This document shows, piece by piece, positions 52,670 to 61,681 of a DNA stretch of 64,000 nucleotides. The DNA comes from Candidatus Schekmanbacteria bacterium (lineage in GTDB: Bacteria; Schekmanbacteria; GWA2-38-11; J061): positions 318,299 through 382,298 of the forward strand of contig JACRJM010000003.1 of NCBI GenBank assembly GCA_016219965.1, in the 5' to 3' direction. The notes below the pieces were generated by a model. The model was given only the letters and a program-made list of their open reading frames with translations, had not been told where the DNA came from and searched no databases. The translations under genes were made by a program, and so were the position numbers. How positions within the stretch are numbered: the first letter of the stretch is position 1; every line of letters starts with the position of its first letter.

Positions 52670-53266
52670 TTATTTTCTGGTTGCTGCATCAAATCTTTTT
52701 GATACTGAAACCCAGTCAATGGCTTTCCAGAATGCTTCGATATAATCAGCACGCTTAAGGCCGTAATCGATCATGAAGGCATGCTCAAACACATCCATTA
52801 TCAATAAAGGTGCTGCCCCGGCGAAATGCCCTACGTCATGCTCATTTACCCAGACATTTTGAAGCCTCGAAGCTTCAGCATCATAATAAGCTATAGCCCA
52901 GCCTATTCCGCGCATAGTACCGACCGCTTTTAGATTCTTCTCGAAGTTATCAAACGACCCATAGCTCTTTACTGTCTGTTTATAAAACTCTGAGTTAGTA
53001 TCAATTGCTGAGCCGCCTTTTTTCATATTGCCAAAATAATATTCATGAAGACGCATCCCGTTAAACTCCCATCCCAACCTGCGCGTAAGTTCTGCATATT
53101 CCGGAGTCGCCGCCTTTCCTTCTTTTGCAAGTGCAGCAAGAGAGTCAATAACCTTGTTGGTGTTGGTTACATAACCTTGATAGAGTGTGAAATGATTTTT
53201 TAACAACTGGTCGCTAAATCCGGCTGTGCCTATTAGACTGTCGAAATTTTTCGCTTCATATGCCAT
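52670..53266 (-). CDS. sodB: Superoxide dismutase (Fe/Mn family)
   Basis: 198 residues. Metal-ligand positions match the family: His in LKNHFTLYQGYV, His in RLHEYYFGN, and Asp plus His in LLIMDVFEHAFMIDY. The usual DVWEHAYY block is changed to DVFEHAFM, and the common QFGSWGGW-type stretch to MRGIGWAIAYYDAE, so it is a divergent member; metal preference cannot be told. No signal peptide, so cytoplasmic. AGGAGG lies upstream of the ATG. Detoxification would suit an anaerobe or microaerophile with many iron-sulfur enzymes. Confidence 0.88.
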   Translation of the reverse strand: MAYEAKNFDSLIGTAGFSDQLLKNHFTLYQGYVTNTNKVIDSLAALAKEGKAATPEYAELTRRLGWEFNGMRLHEYYFGNMKKGGSAIDTNSEFYKQTVKSYGSFDNFEKNLKAVGTMRGIGWAIAYYDAEASRLQNVWVNEHDVGHFAGAAPLLIMDVFEHAFMIDYGLKRADYIEAFWKAIDWVSVSKRFDAATRK

Positions 53267-53558
53267 AGTCTCGTCCTCCTTCTTAAGAATTAAGTTCTGC
53301 TTTTTTACCAGTTCTCATTTAATATCATATTTCAATTTAAAAAAATGCTTTTCTGAGTCAAACAAATACTTTTCAAACTGTTTAATCTTTTTAAGAGTTT
53401 GCAAATATTATACCAATTATCAATACTAAATAAAATTCAACCAATACAATAGGTTAATCTGATAAAAAAAGAAATAAGAACTGAGAGATGTTTCAATTTT
53501 TAAAAAATGTAATAAAATTGAAACCTAAAGCCAGGATATTTATTTCGAAAGTCACACA

Positions 53559-53813
53559 TCAATAAAAGAAGTCCAATCCATTATCAATGTATTCTTCGTA
53601 CTTTCCTACACCATAAAGGATAACAGATATTATGAGACTGGTAAGGCCGAAGTGCCTCAAAAACATGGTAAGAACATTTTCATTAGTAAGAATGAAGTAA
53701 CCTATAGCTGTAAAAATAACTGCTACAGGAAAACAGATTTTACTTATAGTAAGTTTCCAATACCATCTTTTGTTAAAAAACCCGCTTAGTAATTTATTTT
53801 TCAGTTTGTTCAT
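53559..53813 (-). CDS. Small membrane protein, unknown function
   Basis: 84 residues from MNKLKNKLLSGFF. Two hydrophobic segments (KICFPVAVIFTAIGYFIL and LTSLIISVILYGVGKYEEY) with a basic N-terminus, so two membrane helices. The frame stays open to 53933, but AAGGG sits at the right distance only before the Met at 53813. Neighbouring genes do not suggest a role. The 292 bases upstream of sod (53267-53558) hold no gene; only AT-rich DNA and the sod promoter region. Confidence 0.5.
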   Translation of the reverse strand: MNKLKNKLLSGFFNKRWYWKLTISKICFPVAVIFTAIGYFILTNENVLTMFLRHFGLTSLIISVILYGVGKYEEYIDNGLDFFY

Positions 53814-54035
53814 AATCAATTTTCCCTTATCATTCTCTTGCATGCTCTTTGTTTTATAAAAAAAATATTTAATACAAAGTATAATCTTTTTTAAATCATT
53901 TTTTTTAAAAACAATTGCAAGTTTTTTTTGCATACCATCGGAAATCTTTCTTGATGTCTGAAAATAGGTTTCATAAGATTAAGTGAACATTAAAAAATAA
54001 TGAATTAAAATAAAATGACAGGGGGATTTAATATA

Positions 54036-54767
54036 ATGGCTCAACAAAAAAGAAGCATGCAGTCCAAAGTGTTACGGGGAATTTTTTTTACACTATTGGG
54101 ATTAACAATTGTTATAACATTTCTAAGCGCGGCAGGCACGATTTGCGCGGCCTTTAATACTGAAAAATACAAAGAGATGGCACCGCTAATTCCCTACAAG
54201 CCGCTCTATCAGGCATTTGTCGTTATAGGCTTTGCGACAGGAGCATGGGGAATCAGTGCAATGGTATCTTTAGTACGCGGCAATCCAACTGCATACCGAA
54301 ACACTTTGTGGATGCTTCTGGTTGGCGCATTATCAGCAGGGGTACATATGGCAGTATCACAGGCAGTCCGAGGTAAAGCTGTTCCCATTAATATACGCTT
54401 CTATGTGACAGCAATTACTCTTCTTGCATTTCTTCTGCTCCGCATCCCTCCATTAAGGGAGAAAACAAACTTTTTAGATTCTTCCGGTAGTGCCGGATCG
54501 GGGGGTCCATCAGCGGGGATTGCCCTTATAATCTGCAGCATAATAACATTCACAACTAAATTCTGGGTTGGGACAACTCACTTTTCTTTAGATGGAGAAA
54601 ACTGGGTGAGTGCTTTCAGCCTTCCTTTATACATTGCAGGAACCGGAATGCTGATTGCAGGGATCGCTTTGTTAATTCCTTTTAGGAAGCCATTTATAAA
54701 AGCAATTAAGATACAAATAGCAGATCATCTTTTACGGAAAGAAGCAGAAGTTAAGACTATTCTCTAA
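54036..54767 (+). CDS. Hypothetical polytopic membrane protein
   Basis: About 243 residues from MAQQKRSMQSKVLRGIFF. Six or so hydrophobic segments: IFFTLLGLTIVITFLSAAG, AFVVIGFATGAWGISAMV, TLWMLLVGALSAGVHMAV, YVTAITLLAFLLLRI, GIALIICSIITFTTKF, LYIAGTGMLIAGIALLI. A Gly/Ser linker (SSGSAGSGGPSAG) sits mid-protein. No family recognised. An alternative Met lies seven codons upstream (54015); the AGGGGG before the second Met favours 54036. It faces the radical SAM gene. Confidence 0.62.
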   Translation: MAQQKRSMQSKVLRGIFFTLLGLTIVITFLSAAGTICAAFNTEKYKEMAPLIPYKPLYQAFVVIGFATGAWGISAMVSLVRGNPTAYRNTLWMLLVGALSAGVHMAVSQAVRGKAVPINIRFYVTAITLLAFLLLRIPPLREKTNFLDSSGSAGSGGPSAGIALIICSIITFTTKFWVGTTHFSLDGENWVSAFSLPLYIAGTGMLIAGIALLIPFRKPFIKAIKIQIADHLLRKEAEVKTIL

Positions 54768-54837
54768 TAGTCATCTGCAATTACCGGAGTATCTTTATTT
54801 CAGGTTTCTGGTGACGAGTCTGAATTATTTTAGCTCG

Positions 54838-56832
54838 TTAAATGTTAAAACTGTCCTGTGGAAAGATTGTCTTCTGGGCATGAAGCTTACTTGCAACTAT
54901 AAAATATCTTATGGGCTTTACCCTTTCGAGAAATTCATTTGTATCACAGCCATTTTTTCTGACAATCTCTTTCATATCATTAAGAAGACTATGGTCATTG
55001 CTTAAAATAGTAAAAACTTCGTCAATGTTGAGATTAAGCTGCTTTAAAATCTCCATCAGTTCATAAATAGTTATTTCTGATGAAATGTTCTGGTCAGGGT
55101 TTCCCCATATTCCATATTGATGTGTTCCATCGACTGTTTCGAAAGGAGGTCTTGTTATATTGAAAAGAAGATAAGCTATTTTGGAAAAATGCATCTTATT
55201 GGGAAGGCTTATTACTATTTTTCCGTCATCTTTCAAATACTCTATATGTCTAAGGAGTAAAGATTTTACGTTTTTTTCTTTGCCCAACCGGTCATTATAG
55301 ATTATGCAATCAAATTTATTTTCTGCTGACTGGGTACTCAGAAGACTTTTTTCATCAGTTAAAACCGCGTCTAAGCGTCTTGTAGCATCGATTACACTTT
55401 CACTATCCGGGTTCAATCCAATTATTTCAGTATGAGAATCTGATTTAATCGCTGCACCCAAAGTTCCATTTTCACACCACACATCAAGAACTCTTTTATT
55501 TTTTTCATCTTTGCTCTTTAATATCTGAACTGTTTTTTCCCTTAGATTTCTTAAACGAACTCTTCTGTCAATGAGGGAGCTGTCAAGGTCTATTATCATC
55601 TTATAAAGAGCAATGAATATGTCTTTATCAACAGGAGAAAGAATTTTTTTCTCTGCAATTGTTTGAGGGGTTACCGTCTTCATACAGTACAAGCTATCAT
55701 CCCATTTATCCCCATCTATATACCCGGCTTTAACAGAATCATCCCACAACCTTGTTTCAGGATAGGGAGTTGCAATATTTACTCCGATTTCAGTAAGCCC
55801 AACATTTTTTATGAAATTATATGTCATAAGAATATCGTCTTTGCTCTCGCAGGGAACTCCTAAAACAAAAGAGCCTAACACCTCAAATCCTTTATCAATC
55901 CCAAGTTTTACTGCTTTTATTATTTTCTCATGGGTAACCTTCCCGCATTTGAGATAATTTAACACCTCCGGAGACCCTGATTCCATACCAAAACTTATCC
56001 TAAAAACATTCATCTTTCTTAAAGCATCAGCTATATCAGAAGTGAATAGATTTACATTTGCAAGGCACTCGAAGCGGACCTTCTTATTCAGTCCTTCAGC
56101 ACATATCCGCTCGCTTATTTCTATAGTCCTCTTCTTGTCAGCAATAAACAAATCATCATATATGAGCATATAATCTCTATTGTATGTTTCAACTATATGT
56201 TTTATCTCGCTTACCACTCTTTCGGGAGAAAAAAATCGAGGATATTTCCAGAGCGCCGACGGAGAACAAAAAACACATTTGTAAGGACAGCCCCTTGATG
56301 TCATTATATGGCCGGGGCCCTCAGCGTTAATTGAAAGTAAATCCCAGTCAGGAAACGGGATTTTATCCATAGGTTCTATCAGATCACGTTCTTTTGTTGT
56401 AATCGGTTTGCCATCTTTCCAGAAGACGATTCCATTTATTCCTTCATCTGCAAGCTTTCCTTTTGTTATGAAATTGCTGATAAGCTCTAAAATTGTTTCC
56501 TCACCTTCGCCTATTACACCAATATCTATCCATTCAGGAAGTTCCTGCGGAAGAAGTGTTATATGGTTGCCTCCAATTATGAGCGGTTTATTGAATTTAT
56601 CTTTTATAAACTTTGCTTTTTTCACAACCTTGTTAAAGGTTTCTGTGGTAGAGGTGAAACCTATAATATCAGGATCTAATCTTGTGATATCATCAACAAT
56701 TCCATCTCCCCAAAAAGACAAGCTTATTTCTATTCCAGGAAGGTATTTTTTTAGAAAAGAAGAGATATATCCAAGCCCGAGCTTTGGTCTCGAATTATTC
56801 ATTTTTTCATCATTAACCAAATGTAGCCTCAT
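54838..56832 (-). CDS. B12-binding radical SAM enzyme fused to a methyltransferase-like domain
   Basis: 664 residues. N-terminal B12-binding-like Rossmann domain (LGLGYISSFLKKYLPG, PDIIGFTSTTET, PLIIGGNH, IGVIGEGEETI). Radical SAM domain with cluster motif SRGCPYKCVFCS and the MESGSPEVLNYL, GSFVLGVPCESKDD blocks. From about residue 450 a class-I methyltransferase-like domain (VLDVWCENGTLGAAI, EIIGLNPD, FDCIIYND, LKDDGKIVISLPN). Its SAM motif is degenerate: DVWCENG replaces DVGCG.G. The missing canonical Cys base and cobalt ligand suggest B12-proximal chemistry of unknown kind. Class-B radical SAM methyltransferases of this shape modify hopanoids, lipids or natural products. Confidence 0.8.
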   Translation of the reverse strand: MRLHLVNDEKMNNSRPKLGLGYISSFLKKYLPGIEISLSFWGDGIVDDITRLDPDIIGFTSTTETFNKVVKKAKFIKDKFNKPLIIGGNHITLLPQELPEWIDIGVIGEGEETILELISNFITKGKLADEGINGIVFWKDGKPITTKERDLIEPMDKIPFPDWDLLSINAEGPGHIMTSRGCPYKCVFCSPSALWKYPRFFSPERVVSEIKHIVETYNRDYMLIYDDLFIADKKRTIEISERICAEGLNKKVRFECLANVNLFTSDIADALRKMNVFRISFGMESGSPEVLNYLKCGKVTHEKIIKAVKLGIDKGFEVLGSFVLGVPCESKDDILMTYNFIKNVGLTEIGVNIATPYPETRLWDDSVKAGYIDGDKWDDSLYCMKTVTPQTIAEKKILSPVDKDIFIALYKMIIDLDSSLIDRRVRLRNLREKTVQILKSKDEKNKRVLDVWCENGTLGAAIKSDSHTEIIGLNPDSESVIDATRRLDAVLTDEKSLLSTQSAENKFDCIIYNDRLGKEKNVKSLLLRHIEYLKDDGKIVISLPNKMHFSKIAYLLFNITRPPFETVDGTHQYGIWGNPDQNISSEITIYELMEILKQLNLNIDEVFTILSNDHSLLNDMKEIVRKNGCDTNEFLERVKPIRYFIVASKLHAQKTIFPQDSFNI

Positions 56833-56884
56833 ATATGCTCCCCTGATAATTAAAAATTAGTTATAATTAAATTAATGTGGAAAA

Positions 56885-57166
56885 TGTCGTAATTTTGGAC
56901 ACTTTACTTTATATATTCTCACATTTTATTTTATAACCTTTGAAAAAGTCCATTACTATCAAAAATAGTTAAAATATTTCAGATAAATAGACGCCAGCAG
57001 AATGACAAAGAGCTTGAGGGTTCTTGTAACTTAATTTTTATTCTAAGATGCTATCTTGAGATTGATTATGGCCAAAAAGTCCCATAATGTCGGATTTTAA
57101 GACATTTTTTATTTTTATAATTCAAAGAGTTAGCAACAACTGACAAAAGTGTCGGAAATTTGAACG
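56885..57166 (+). promoter_or_regulatory. Three TGTC-N9-GACA-type sites upstream of the PEP-CTERM pair
   Basis: TGTC-N9-GACA palindromes occur at 56885-56901 (TGTCGTAATTTTGGACA) and 57088-57104 (TGTCGGATTTTAAGACA). A third site with a degenerate right half (TGTCGGAAATTTGAACG) is at 57150-57166. Spacing and half-sites agree exactly in the first two. The surrounding 526 bases hold no gene. They look like enhancer sites for a sigma-54 activator acting on the promoter at 57276. Confidence 0.5.
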
Positions 57167-57275
57167 CTTTATAAGCTTTAATTTAAAAAATAGACGAGAA
57201 CAACAATATTTATAAAATAAATTTATATCTTTAATATCAATTAGTTATATGCTTAAAATTCTTTTATTAAATACT

Positions 57276-57291
57276 TGGCATCTATCTTGCT
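57276..57291 (+). promoter_or_regulatory. Sigma-54 (-24/-12) promoter
   Basis: TGGCATCTATCTTGCT matches the RpoN consensus TGGCAC-N5-TTGCA, with GG and GC elements at exactly the required spacing. It lies 68 bases before the PEP-CTERM start, and an NtrC-type activator gene is in the window (40832-42277). Confidence 0.72.
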
Positions 57292-57358
57292 ATTTAGACA
57301 AATGGAATATAATAAAAGTTGAGTAATTGAGTTATCTATCTGATGAAGGGAGAACAAA

Positions 57359-58183
57359 ATGAAGATAAAGAAATGGGTAAGATTAATGGTATTAGGTTTA
57401 TGTGTAATGACTTTGTCAACATTTGGAGTCATTTCAGGAGCAAATGCAACCCTGTGGACACTTACCGATACTAATTCAACAGTTACAATTGATTCCCAAT
57501 CACAAACTGGAATGTCTAATTGGGTTGTTGATGGTATAGACAATCTATTTCAGCAGTGGTTCTGGTATGGAATAGGGACAGGACCTGAATTTTCAATAGA
57601 TACTTTGACACTAACAAGCGAAACACTTTATTCTCCAAGCATTTTAGATTTGGTATATCAGAATAATTTGATTTCTGTAGATGTCATCTATTTTCTTACA
57701 GGCGGCTCTATCGGAAGCGGGAACTCTGATGTTGGAGAAACAATTGTAATAAAAAATTTAACTGAAACATCCCTCAATCTTCGTTTCTTTCAATATACAG
57801 ATTTTGATTTAGGCGGCACTCCAAATGATGATACTGCGTACAGGTCAAATGCCAACACCATGCACCAGACAGATGGAAGTGGCTATACTTTTAGTGAAGT
57901 AGTAGGCGCACCAGCTGCTTCACATTATCAGGTTGACATATTTCCAACAACTCTGAATGCGTTGAATGATTTATTGCCAACAACCCTTTTAGATAATCCA
58001 GGTCCTGTTACCGGTGATGTAACATTTGCATGGCAATGGAACACGGTTATAAATCCAAGGGGATCTTTCATAATAAGCAAAGACAAACTAATAGACGTAA
58101 ACCCTGTACCTGAACCAGCAACAATATTGCTTATTGGCGCAGGCTTGATGGGAGTTTATGCAGTATCAAGAAAAAGAGGGTAA
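57359..58183 (+). CDS. PEP-CTERM protein, first of a tandem pair
   Basis: 274 residues. Signal peptide (VRLMVLGLCVMTLSTFG...ANA), a beta-rich body, and the PEP-CTERM tail NPVPEPATILLIGAGLMGVY ending with basic SRKRG. The body repeats in the next protein (QSQTGMSNWVVDGIDNLFQQ, FFQYTDFDLGGTPNDDTA), showing duplication. No enzyme motif. Expected to be exosortase-processed and surface-located. It is the first gene behind the sigma-54 promoter, binding site GGGAG. Confidence 0.9.
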   Translation: MKIKKWVRLMVLGLCVMTLSTFGVISGANATLWTLTDTNSTVTIDSQSQTGMSNWVVDGIDNLFQQWFWYGIGTGPEFSIDTLTLTSETLYSPSILDLVYQNNLISVDVIYFLTGGSIGSGNSDVGETIVIKNLTETSLNLRFFQYTDFDLGGTPNDDTAYRSNANTMHQTDGSGYTFSEVVGAPAASHYQVDIFPTTLNALNDLLPTTLLDNPGPVTGDVTFAWQWNTVINPRGSFIISKDKLIDVNPVPEPATILLIGAGLMGVYAVSRKRG

Positions 58184-58236
58184 GTAGTTCAATTTTTTGA
58201 TATCTTATAATTTTTTTGAACAGGTGGGTGGGGATA

Positions 58237-59058
58237 ATGAAGAGGGTTTTATATAAAGGTCAATTAGGTTTTGTGATATTAGCACTATTGGTGATTCTTA
58301 CCATCACTTCAACGTCTAATGCAACAGTATGGACATTAATGAACAACAATTCTACGGTTCAGATTGACTCACAATCACAAAGCGGGATGTTCAATTGGAA
58401 TGTAGATGGCGTAGACCATATGTTCCAGCAATGGTTCTGGTACAGGATAGGAACAAATCCAGAGAGCTCTATTGACACATTGACGCTTGGTAGCCAGACA
58501 TTAATAGCTCCTAATATTCTCAAACTTTCATACAGCAATGCTAAGGTAGCTATCGATGTAACATATGTATTATCAGGCGGAACAACTGGAAGCAAAACAT
58601 CAGATGTTGGAGAATCAATAAGAATTAAAAATAAAACCACATCTGCTCTGGATATGCACTTTTTCCAGTATACTGATTTTGATTTAGGTGGCACTCCAAA
58701 TGATGATACGGCAGTTCGCAGTAACGCTAATACTATTCTGCAAACTGATGCAAATGGAACTTACTTTAGTGAAGTTGTTGCTACCCCCCAGGCAAATCAC
58801 TATGAGATTGCCGAGTATCCGACAATTAAGAACTTGTTGAATGACACATATCCTTCCACCCTTAGTGACAATGGTGGTCCTGTTACAGGAAATGTATCAT
58901 TTGCATGGGAATGGGATAGAGTGCTGTCAGCAGGTGGAACTCTATTAATAAGCAAAGATAAAATTATAGATGTAAATCCTGTTCCTGAGCCAGCAACAAT
59001 TTTATTGATTGGCATCGGTTTAGTAGGCACATTTGCAATATCAAGACGCAAGCATTAA
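58237..59058 (+). CDS. PEP-CTERM protein, second of a tandem pair
   Basis: About 273 residues. Paralogue of the preceding gene: QSQSGMFNWNVDGVDHMFQQ, FFQYTDFDLGGTPNDDTAVR, VTGNVSFAWEWDRV, and tail NPVPEPATILLIGIGLVGTF with SRRKH. The ATG at 58237 follows GGTGGGGATA; the frame also opens upstream at 58216. About 54 bp separate the genes, with no promoter seen, so they share a transcript ending at 59080-59115. Confidence 0.9.
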   Translation: MKRVLYKGQLGFVILALLVILTITSTSNATVWTLMNNNSTVQIDSQSQSGMFNWNVDGVDHMFQQWFWYRIGTNPESSIDTLTLGSQTLIAPNILKLSYSNAKVAIDVTYVLSGGTTGSKTSDVGESIRIKNKTTSALDMHFFQYTDFDLGGTPNDDTAVRSNANTILQTDANGTYFSEVVATPQANHYEIAEYPTIKNLLNDTYPSTLSDNGGPVTGNVSFAWEWDRVLSAGGTLLISKDKIIDVNPVPEPATILLIGIGLVGTFAISRRKH

Positions 59059-59079
59059 TAAATCAAAAGATTAATTTCA

Positions 59080-59115
59080 AAAGACAGTTTGGAAATTTCA
59101 GACTGTCTTTTTTTT
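59080..59115 (+). terminator. Intrinsic terminator after the PEP-CTERM pair
   Basis: AAAGACAGT pairs with ACTGTCTTT, followed by a run of T. It closes the sigma-54-driven pair. Confidence 0.85.
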
Positions 59116-59193
59116 AATGTTCTGATATGAGTTTCGCTGACAAATTATTATGACAACAATAAGTTATTATTAAATATTCATAAGAAAAAAATT

Positions 59194-59844
59194 ATGCCTC
59201 TTCCAAAATGCACTGAGAGCTGCAGCAATAAGAGCCTGAATCAAATATGTTATAGGGGAACTAAAAACTTTCCACAAGATTGCCCTACTTGTCAGGAACC
59301 TGAAATAATGGAAGCAGCGCTCACCAAGTATAAAAATGACGCCAAAGTGGAAAAGATCTTTCAGGCTGCTGCAAAAGTTGAAAGCCAGGGGTATTGCAAG
59401 TGGACAAGAGTGCAAGAGTCATTGGAGTTTGCAAAACTATATGGAGCCAGAAAAATTGGGATAGCTTCATGCGTTGGACTTATGACTGAAACATCTCTGC
59501 TTGCAGGACTATTTGAAAAGAACGGTTTTGAAGTCTTAAGTGCCTGTTGTAAAACCGGTTCCTTCGACAAGACAGAAGCGGGAATAGCAGAAAAAGATAA
59601 AATCAGGCCTTCACAATTCGAAGCAACCTGCAATCCAATTGCTCAGGCAGAACTCTGTAATAAATTCGAGACCGATTTTAACTTTCTTATGGGGCTATGC
59701 ATAGGACATGATTCCCTCTTCATAATGCATTCAAAAGCTCCTGTATCCTACATAGTCGTAAAAGACAGGGTAACAGGTCATAATCCGGCGGCAGTTTTTC
59801 TCACAGCCGGAACCTATTACAGAAAACTCTTTGAAGGAAAGTAA
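59194..59844 (+). CDS. DUF1847 metal-binding protein
   Basis: 216 residues with a Cys-rich N-terminus: CTESCSNKSLNQIC...CPTC. Then IGIASCVGLMTETSLLAGLF, VLSACCKTGSFDKTEAGI, ATCNPIAQAELCNKF and LMGLCIGHDSLF. These match the uncharacterised DUF1847 family, commonly found in anaerobes. The many conserved cysteines suggest a metal or FeS site and a redox role (inference). No signal peptide. Alone on the plus strand, convergent with the next radical SAM gene. Confidence 0.8.
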   Translation: MPLPKCTESCSNKSLNQICYRGTKNFPQDCPTCQEPEIMEAALTKYKNDAKVEKIFQAAAKVESQGYCKWTRVQESLEFAKLYGARKIGIASCVGLMTETSLLAGLFEKNGFEVLSACCKTGSFDKTEAGIAEKDKIRPSQFEATCNPIAQAELCNKFETDFNFLMGLCIGHDSLFIMHSKAPVSYIVVKDRVTGHNPAAVFLTAGTYYRKLFEGK

Positions 59845-59869
59845 TTTCCAACCATAAAAATACGGACTA

Positions 59870-61567
59870 TCAGGAATTTTCAGAATTGAGAATCCAAGGA
59901 AATAATGTTCTTTTTTCTTTTATCATCGCAATAAAAACATCAATTACTTTTTCTGAGCAGTTTTCGCGGTAAATTTCATATTGAAAACGTTTATCTGATT
60001 TCTTGATAAACCTAATCCCAAAAATTTTCCGTTTTTTGAAAAAAAGATTTAAGAAGAAAACACCTACTTCATATTCATTCAATTTTTTTTCAGAGAAAAG
60101 ATAAGGCCTATTAACCTCAGGATTAATTGCAGAAACTATTTTTTTTATATCAGTATTTTCTAAAAGCTTACTGAAATTCAATAACCTCGCAAGATAAAAG
60201 AGCGTAAAAATATCTTTTCTCGAAAATTCCTCAGTTTCAATTGGGAATGCCGGACTTCTAAGCCTTAATAAGTCGGTTGATGAGTCAAATAACCCTTTTT
60301 TTGAATATTCATTAAAAAGAGGAGTTCCTATTACCGGATAAAAGATACTGGCACCAATAAGACATGGTATCTCTGCAAGAAATAAAAGATCATCAATCAT
60401 CCCTTTAATAGTCTGCCCGGGAACTCCAAGGAAAACATATGCAGTCACTTTTAAGTTTGATTTGTATGCAAGATTTAATGCATTTAAAAAATCTTTTACC
60501 TTATCAATCCTTCCAAGCTTGGTTCTTATTGTTTCATCCTTGCTTGCAAATGTTAGATTTATATTTTCAAATCCTGCACGTTTCATTTTTTTCAGAATTG
60601 GCTCGCTCAAGACAGATGGAAAAATTCCATTCATGGCATATAGTCTTAATTTTCTTTCACCAACATTCTCTGTTATGAGGTCAAGCACCTCTTCAAAAAC
60701 TTCCTGGTCATAACCCAAATTATCATCTTCAAAATCAAAAGCCTCTATTCCAAGTTCTTTTCTACAGTACATGATCTCATCTATTATTTTTTGAGGAGAC
60801 CTTGTCCTTAAACTGCATCCCATAGCAATTTTTACAGAGCAAAAAGTGCAGGGAAAGGGACATCCTCTGCTCGTAAAAATCTTAGTTGAACGAGTTCTCC
60901 CGATTTTATAAGATTCTGTGTGCAAAATTTCCCTGTCTGGAAAGGGAAGCAGGTCCAGGTTATCAATCCAATTTACCTTGGGATTTATTTTTATTTGCCC
61001 ATCAACCTTGTACCCTATACCGTCAATATTAGATATGCTGGATGGTTTTTCATTTTTTATAGCCTCCAACAACAAAGGAAGACTTTCTTCACCTTCACCT
61101 ATTATCACATAATCAACATAAGGGTTTTTGAGCAGTTCAAAAGGCATAGAGCTTGCGTGAACTCCCCCCATTATGACGATATTTTTTTTGTCAGCCTTCT
61201 TAATTATTCCGGCAACCTTTAACGCTTCACCATGATAGGTTGAAAACATCGTTGAAATTCCAAAGATATGTGCCCCGCATTTCTTTATTTCATTTTCTAT
61301 CTCTTCAAAAGAACGGCCAAAATGATAAAAATGCCCGAATAGTTTGAAGGGACTTAAATTGCCAGGGATGTAAAATTCTTTAAGGTATTGGAGCGATGAT
61401 GGCAGTTCTATAGCATATTTTTTTGAACCAGCCTGGCAGTCAAGAATCTTCGCAGAAAAACCATTTTCTTTAAGGCTTGCAGCAAGGTATGCAAGACCGA
61501 TTGGCTCAGTTCGCTGACAGGTCTGATAAAAGTCTTCAACTGGAGGTTGAATCAAAAGAATTTCCAA
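59870..61567 (-). CDS. B12-binding radical SAM protein
   Basis: 565 residues. N-terminal B12-binding domain starts ILLIQPPVEDFYQTCQRTEP with GLAYLAASLKENGF, then IVIMGGVHASS and VIIGEGEESLPLLL. The radical SAM cluster motif is TSRGCPFPCTFCSVK, followed by FDFEDDNLGYDQEV and VFLGVPGQTIKGM. The C-terminal ~130 residues (from KRKIFGIRFIKK) are not recognisable. It resembles the protein at 54.8 kb in plan but lacks its methyltransferase-like domain. Substrate unknown. Confidence 0.85.
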   Translation of the reverse strand: MEILLIQPPVEDFYQTCQRTEPIGLAYLAASLKENGFSAKILDCQAGSKKYAIELPSSLQYLKEFYIPGNLSPFKLFGHFYHFGRSFEEIENEIKKCGAHIFGISTMFSTYHGEALKVAGIIKKADKKNIVIMGGVHASSMPFELLKNPYVDYVIIGEGEESLPLLLEAIKNEKPSSISNIDGIGYKVDGQIKINPKVNWIDNLDLLPFPDREILHTESYKIGRTRSTKIFTSRGCPFPCTFCSVKIAMGCSLRTRSPQKIIDEIMYCRKELGIEAFDFEDDNLGYDQEVFEEVLDLITENVGERKLRLYAMNGIFPSVLSEPILKKMKRAGFENINLTFASKDETIRTKLGRIDKVKDFLNALNLAYKSNLKVTAYVFLGVPGQTIKGMIDDLLFLAEIPCLIGASIFYPVIGTPLFNEYSKKGLFDSSTDLLRLRSPAFPIETEEFSRKDIFTLFYLARLLNFSKLLENTDIKKIVSAINPEVNRPYLFSEKKLNEYEVGVFFLNLFFKKRKIFGIRFIKKSDKRFQYEIYRENCSEKVIDVFIAMIKEKRTLFPWILNSENS

Positions 61568-61681
61568 TATATTTACCTTCCCTTACTTTGCAAAAAAAAT
61601 ATCCAATATAAAAACTGTCCTGCAAAGTTATAACCAAAGGAATATTAAAATGGTGTAGCAGAAAAAACCAACAGAGCAATT

